Part shown: positions 6,501 through 10,880 of the stretch, piece after piece
How positions within the stretch are numbered: position 1 is the stretch's first letter
Layout of the letters: each line of letters opens with the position of its first letter
Source of the DNA: Podila epigama
Lineage: Eukaryota; Mortierellomycota; Mortierellomycetes; Mortierellales; Mortierellaceae
Assembly (NCBI GenBank): GCA_015679605.1
Contig: JAAAVE010000804.1
Coordinates: 2,437 to 13,316, forward strand
Length of the DNA: 10,880 bases
Direction: 5' to 3'
The notes under the pieces: model-generated
The model's input: the letters and a program-made list of their open reading frames with translations, nothing else
Databases searched by the model: none
What the model was told of the DNA's origin: nothing
Program-made: the position numbers and the translations under genes

Positions 6501-9500
6501 AACTCGAAAGATGAGGCACCCGCAAGACCTTTTTCAGAAAAGAAGGATGCAAGTTCTTTCAGTGCCACAGACGTTTCCTCTTCTGGTGCCTTGAGACCTG
6601 TAGCAATTCGTCGAAGATTGGGCAAGCTTGAGCCGTTGAGCGACTCTCCCACAGCCTTGGTGATGGCACTTTGTTCTTCACAAAGCTCAACAATGATGCC
6701 TGCACGCTCAAAGATCCAGTCCTTTGTCTTTCCTGAGCCAAGACCACGCTCCTCCTTATGCGCCGTCATCGCGGATCGCGATCCGCCTTCCATCAACCGT
6801 TGTAGAATCCGCAAATGATGACGGGTCGAACTGGATTCAGATGTGGGCTTCAATGAGGATGAGTCATTGGGCTGGGTTTTTCCAGAACTAGAGCCGGAGC
6901 CGGTGCTGGAGCTGGAGCTGGAGCCAGAAGAATTAGAGCTAGAGACAGTGGTTGAAGCGACCTTTGTCCAGGCTTTGGCCAATTCAGCCTCGATAGCACG
7001 CAACTGTTCTTCCATGGATTGATGCTCAGCACGTTGTTCGCGCATGCTTCTCAATTCTGCCACCAGACCAACCAGTTTTTGTTCCGTTCCCTCACTCGAT
7101 GGCTCATCTGTAGATTCAACCTTGGCAGTCTCATCCTTTGTCTTTGGTTGCTTCTCGCCATCGTCGACATCACTCATGTTGGGGTTTTCCTCGACCTTGA
7201 CCTGTTGTGAAGCCTCTTTTGTTTCTGCTGGCACTGGTGGCTCTTTCATTAATGACAGTTCAGCACCGAGACAGACTAGCTTGGAAATTTCAAACAGAAC
7301 GCCTTCCCGCTCAAAGTACATATGGTATGTTGACGGAAGTTTTGTCATTAGAATATAGGAGATTTGGAGGGCTGCCACGATAAGAGATTGGTGTTCTTGC
7401 TGCGAAAGAATGACGGCCAAAAAGCTTGCGAGTTCTACGTCCTATAGAGTATCATCAATGCGTGGTTAGAATCGATTTCCAAATGCAAGAACGTGTAAAA
7501 AATTTCTTTAGACATAAAACAACCCCCCCCCCCCAAGGAGATACCTTGAGAACTGACTTGAGCTGCTCATCGCCTGTAAAATAGACAAGTTTCACTAGGG
7601 CATGGATTGCTCGCTGACGGACCTTGAGGTGGACAGTCGACGAGTAGACATCGATAAGGGTTGGGATCAATACTTTGCCTAGACGATGAACCCGCTCAGG
7701 ATGCGATGCAAGAAGCTCCTTGCGTTTCTCGGTGCCACTCTCGGGTGCACTATTTGACATTTCAACGTCTCCGACTGGTGTCTGCGCACTATCTGACTCG
7801 GGTTTTTTCGGAGGGACATATCTATACTCTGTATCAAACAATGCATTGGCTATAAAACGTGTAGTTGTATGGACGATGTTATGTTAACATAGCCATTCTT
7901 TGCTCAATAGCATCCATACATTGCTGCACTCCCAACAAAAAAAAAAGAAATTCTCACCTTTTGGCACTGGTGGCAACAGTTCACTGATAGTGCCCAAAAT
8001 CTCCAACACTTGATCTTTGGACCGTGACCCGATATTTGTAACCTTGATGGCACCTTGTTCGTGTGAGTTTGGCGCGTGAGATCCTGTAAGGACGAGGAAC
8101 AATGTGTCCACGACATCCATCTCGAGCAGAGCAAAGCCAAGTACAGGCGAGTATTCTGCAATTGTACTGAGAAAACGCAGCAAGAGAGTATAAATGTTGG
8201 GTCTAGCAAACATGAAATGGTGGAGTGTCAATCAAAATCAACGTGGTTAGTTTACAATGATTAACAAGAGGAGGTGCAAATATTTGAACGTGTCAAAAGT
8301 CCGTCTCTATTGTACCCGACAGTGACACTTGCATGCGGCGAAAGCAGTGCAAGGATCGCCCTAAGAACATTCTCTGTGATTGTAGACTAACAAAAGGGAG
8401 ACGAACATGGAGAAACGATGAGTACAATGAGCTTAAAAATGACAGCGATGAGATGACCTGTGAAGTGACATACCTGAAGATGCGCAGCGTTGCTTTTGAA
8501 ACTGTCAGCCAGACGGACAAAGCAGAGACAGGCTTGCTCGACGATCTTTTGGTCCGAGTATTGCAATAGATTCTCAAGGTTCGGTAGAATATCCTTAACC
8601 ATGGATATGTTGTCATGTTGCATTCCACGACAGCAGTTGGCGGCCGTTTTCACGGCAGTTCGCTGGACATTGGTTGAGAAAAAGTCGAGGAACATCAAGA
8701 CTGCGGCAAGACCACCTTCTTTGACAACGGCATTGGGGTACTCTGAAGAAATCTTTTCCAACGCCTAGTAGTAGTTGTACATCCGAATGGAAAAAAGAGA
8801 AATATTGTGAGGTTAGTTAGGCGCCATACTTTTTTTTTCATCTCCTTTGAGGCCATCTAGCAATCTAAAAACAGTGCAACAGTGCAAACAAGTGAAGCAA
8901 AGAACTTGCCATCAGCGATTGCTCAGCCACATCGATGTACTGAATCTCGATCAACTTGGCACAGAGCACTGGTACGGCTCCACCGTAAACGACGCTGCCG
9001 AGAGCAGCAGGCATGGCCTCCATGAGATTCGAGAGGCAGCGGCATGCAAGTAGCATGGTGTCTGGATTATCATCACCATCGCCTGAGCCACGCATCAGAT
9101 TGACCAATTCTTTGACAAACGAATCACAGCTGATGTATCCGGCCAGTGAGTCCTCAGTCGAGACAGACAAGAGAAAAGCCAGATCCTGTAGGGCGATCAG
9201 TTGCAAGGATGGATCTTCGTAGGCTCGAAGATTGGCGAGGATACTCTTTAGTCGCGACGACGTCCCCATGACAATACCGCTCATGCCACCAGAGGAAAAT
9301 AGCCCTTCGTGGTCTATATGGCCGCCATGGGCGTCGTATTCGTCATCCTCGTCTTCATCATCCTCTTCATCCTCTTCGTCATCCTCGTCCTCGTCCACGT
9401 CCACGTCGTCATGCGCCTCATCTACAATGTTGTCAGCACGATCCTCGATGTCATCATCGTCGCTCTGGCTGTTTTCAGCCTCGAGGGCTTCGATGTGCTC

Positions 9501-10250
9501 ATTGTCGGTGCAGTCTTCCAGTGCAGGGTCTTTGAGGATATCAACATCCATAGCCATCAACAAATCACTATCGTTGACGGCTGGACTCTTGGGCTCCGAT
9601 GACGTAGTCCGATCTCCGCTCGTCTGCCCTTTGGCAGACACATTGGAGGTCTCGGCACCTTCAGACGCTCCATGTTCGCTCAAATGTGGGTCATGAGCTG
9701 ATGACGAAGCTCCTGACTGATCAGTATTGACGAGATTTTTACAGACTTGACTAGATCGCTTTTGCGCGGTGCTCATTTTGGATGGGCGCAGGTATGATGT
9801 GATGCTCTTGGTCTGCGTCTTGAACGACGGCCTATGAGACTTTACTGATGCTCGGGTGTTGGCGGCTGGTGATGGTGCAGTGGTGACAATGGATGCTGTT
9901 TGAGATAATGCTTTGGAGGTAGAGGTACGGGATGACTTTGATTGCTTATTGGATTTTGGCGACTTTGGGGTGGCCTCTTCGGCTCTGCGCTTGCGGGTAG
10001 TTCGGGAGACAGATGCTGGGGAGACGGGAGTTTTCAAGGCTGGTGTGATGGAAATAGCACTAGAAGAGGAGGACTCGGGTTGGAGGGTGCCGTCGATGCC
10101 TGACGAGAAGGAAATATAGTCCTGGTGAGCTTGAGGGTTAACCTTGGCTCGATGGCGGGTGATGACGTTGAGTGTCGCGGCAGAGTTTGTGCTAGAACTG
10201 ATGTTGGTGGTGGACTGGTGCGGATGGGAGGTGTGTCGCCGAGGTGGCAT
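3516..10250 (-). CDS. UFD4: HECT-type E3 ubiquitin ligase, Ufd4/TRIP12 family (complete, 9 exons, 1950 aa)
   Basis: Exons on the - strand: 10250-8910, 8764-8474, 8386-8316, 8202-7958, 7849-7545, 7441-4743, 4626-4073, 3962-3813, 3712-3516. They sum to 5853 nt with every junction in phase. The ATG at 10250 has an in-frame TAA at 10298-10296 and no ATG between. Order in the protein: Ser/Thr-rich basic N-terminus with RKRR (residues 86-89, a likely nuclear signal); acidic tract (about 281-306); armadillo-like helical repeats (about 330-820, including DFFSTNVQRTAVKTAANCC and MYFEREGVLFEI); a putative coiled coil (about 871-910); poly-Ser (918-938); the family block WIFERAG to DEYLRPRL; FSLHGTPIDTDMTVYGAI (about 1343-1360); and a HECT domain (about 1558-1950) with EVGTGLGPTLEFY, LDFTLPGYPDIEL and QFLQFITGSPKLPIGG. 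Catalytic Cys1917 sits in LPSVMTCANYLKMPDYS, and the end FHLS is typical. By family knowledge the enzyme passes ubiquitin from an E2 through this Cys to ubiquitin-fusion and N-degron substrates in cytosol and nucleus. The WWE domain of animal TRIP12 is absent. Confidence 0.95.
3618..3620 (-). other. Codon of the HECT catalytic cysteine (Cys1917)
   Basis: The TGC codon at 3620-3618 lies in the last exon, within the conserved LPSVMTC context that carries the ubiquitin-thioester Cys in Ufd4/TRIP12 enzymes, 33 residues before the C-terminal FHLS. The residue is intact, so the ligase should be catalytically competent. Confidence 0.9.
6881..6943 (-). repeat. Ser-rich low-complexity coding segment in the ligase
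   Basis: This part of exon 6 codes residues 918-938, almost entirely Ser with some Gly, Thr and Asn. It follows a charged helical stretch of about 40 residues. Codons are mixed (AGC, TCT, TCC, TCA), so this is a protein-level low-complexity linker rather than a pure DNA repeat. Confidence 0.8.
7523..7534 (-). repeat. G12 run inside ligase intron 5
   Basis: Twelve C bases on the + strand are G12 in the pre-mRNA, starting 10 nt after the GTATCT donor of intron 5 (7544-7442). G-runs close to a donor can enhance or hinder splicing by structure. The exact length may be unreliable. Confidence 0.85.
8203..8315 (-). other. Ligase intron 3 with a weak donor (GTACAA)
   Basis: This 113-nt intron joins the 71-nt exon 3 (phase 2) to exon 4. 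The donor is GTACAA and the acceptor GCTAG. It is the only GT in range that keeps phase with the next exon, and the join gives SVTVGPNIYTLLLRFLS, which continues the helical repeats. The donor departs from GTAAGT/GTATGT used in most other introns here. Confidence 0.7.
8765..8909 (-). other. Ligase intron 1, GC-AG type
   Basis: Exon 1 ends SLM (ATG at 8912-8910) and exon 2 begins ALEKISSEYP (GCG at 8764-8762). The intron starts GCAAGT and ends ACTAG, 145 nt, phase 0. A CTAAC-type branch site is present about 50 nt before the acceptor (GTTAG on the + strand, near 8813-8818). The join EQSLMALEKIS matches the family pattern EQxLxALE, and no nearby GT donor keeps the frame. Confidence 0.85.
9333..9410 (-). 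repeat. Acidic tract, imperfect GAN triplet repeat in the ligase N-terminus
   Basis: About 26 codons of Asp/Glu (residues 281-306) are coded by an imperfect GAT/GAC/GAG/GAA array. The antisense frame reads as poly-Ser, which creates a long but false + strand reading frame here. Acidic tracts occur in many nuclear proteins; here it separates the basic N-terminus from the armadillo-like region. Confidence 0.85.
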
Positions 10251-10735
10251 TAAGAATGAGGGCGGATGGTCGAGCGCGTTGTTCGCAGCTTTTTTTTATT
10301 TTTTGGTGGATGGATTGAACAGAAGTAGGCCAAAGGACAAGATTAAGAAGAAACAAAGCGAATGAATGTGGGATTTGTTGTAGATGTGGAGAATTGCAGT
10401 TGAAGTGAAGTGAAGAATAATGAAGGAAATGATTTATAAGAAAAAAGAAGAAAAAAGAAGAAGGTTAGCTTGCTGGCTTTTTATTATTTTTCATCCACAA
10501 GACATGAAGAAAATGGAGGCGACTGTCGATGGAGTGGTGGGATTTATAGGTTGGTAGAAATATGGAGGATTGGTGGAAGTAATGGGTGGCATGCATGTGT
10601 CATGTGTTGGAAGTAACTGGAGAGGTGGAATGGTGGGTGCATCATATCAAGCGTGGTAACATACTGATGAGCACGACAGGTCGGTGACAATGGCAGTTTT
10701 GCGTGGGGATGTGAGTGTTGAGAAGTAATGACAGG
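10251..10735 (-). promoter_or_regulatory. 5' flank and leader of the ligase gene
   Basis: No ATG occurs on the - strand between 10251 and about 10490, so the leader is free of upstream starts. Two TATAAAT motifs read on the - strand at 10438-10432 and 10548-10542, about 185 and 295 bases upstream of the start codon; either could be a TATA element, neither is proven. The region is pyrimidine-rich on the - strand and contains (TGAAG)3 at 10401-10415 and two AAAAAAGAAG units at 10441-10460 (both + strand). I see no gene in it. Confidence 0.45.
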
Positions 10736-10763
10736 GAGAAAAGAGAAAAGAGAAAAGAGAAAA
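10736..10763 (+). repeat. (GAGAAAA)4 heptanucleotide tandem repeat
   Basis: Four perfect 7-bp units followed by a partial GAGA lie about 490 bp upstream of the ligase start codon. On the - strand this is a polypyrimidine tract. The rest of the window to 10880 is A-rich with no recognised gene. Confidence 0.9.
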
Positions 10764-10880
10764 GAGAGATGTGCGGACGGAAGAAAAGAATGGGATTTGT
10801 AGGAGAAAAGCAAATTACAAAAAAAAAGGAAACGCACGAAGCAACAAAGGCAAATTGTGCATGGAAACAAAGCAAAAAAA

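Noticed and set aside
8293-8628. A - strand frame of 111 codons overlapping ligase exons 2 and 3
   Set aside because: It is out of frame with the conserved repeat sequence and crosses the intron at 8473-8387. The exon 3 frame STITENVLRAILALLS fits the family instead.
8904-8905. A canonical GT donor a few bases inside the GC-AG intron of the ligase gene
   Set aside because: Using this GT would leave exon 1 in phase 1 and break the frame with exon 2 at the well-conserved EQxLxALE join.
9232-9696. A 154-codon + strand reading frame with a long poly-Ser run
   Set aside because: It is the exact antisense of the acidic tract and surrounding exon 1 of the ligase gene; its open state is explained by the GAN triplet array on the other strand.
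10544-10875. Two overlapping - strand frames of 77 and 108 codons upstream of the ligase gene
   Set aside because: They are low-complexity Phe/Ser/Leu translations of a pyrimidine-rich promoter region, with no domain or codon signal to prefer one.
1-10880. tRNA or rRNA genes, CRISPR arrays and transposon coding regions
   Set aside because: No cloverleaf-like segment, spaced direct-repeat array, or transposase or reverse-transcriptase motif was seen on either strand.

Overview
The window is nuclear DNA of a fungus. It holds three spliced protein genes with short introns (79-145 nt), AATAAA-type poly(A) signals, a TATA box and simple-sequence tracts. Protein style and intron density suggest an early-diverging lineage such as Mortierellomycota/Mucoromycota, but that is inference; nothing here fixes the species. 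I see no prokaryotic, viral, CRISPR or transposon features.

Layout. (1) 1-817, + strand: the 3' part of a glutathione S-transferase (GST) gene cut by the left edge of the window, with one intron. (2) 818-1540: 3' flanks of two convergent genes, with a poly(A) signal for each and homopolymer/triplet tracts. (3) 2447-1541, - strand: a complete three-exon GST paralogue of 239 aa. It points tail-to-tail at the first GST and shares one intron position with it. (4) 2448-3515: the GST promoter (TATAAAAA box, a 12-bp palindrome, ATGG and CA repeats) and the 3' flank of the next gene (an 8-bp hairpin, a T25 tract, a candidate poly(A) signal). (5) 10250-3516, - strand: a complete nine-exon gene for a 1950-aa HECT E3 ubiquitin ligase of the Ufd4/TRIP12 family. 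All exon junctions were placed by GT/GC...AG signals, phase continuity and conserved family motifs. The catalytic Cys is residue 1917, with its codon at 3620-3618. (6) 10251-10880: 5' flank of the ligase gene, purine-rich on the + strand.

The genes do not form one obvious system. The GSTs would act in glutathione-dependent detoxification or stress handling. The ligase would act in ubiquitin-fusion and N-degron protein degradation. The most notable points are a GC-AG intron in the ligase gene, an intron difference between the two GST paralogues, an altered glutathione-site loop in the second GST, and a coiled-coil plus poly-Ser insertion in the ligase. I found no convincing evidence of a previously undescribed system; this is mostly an ordinary, gene-dense fungal region.
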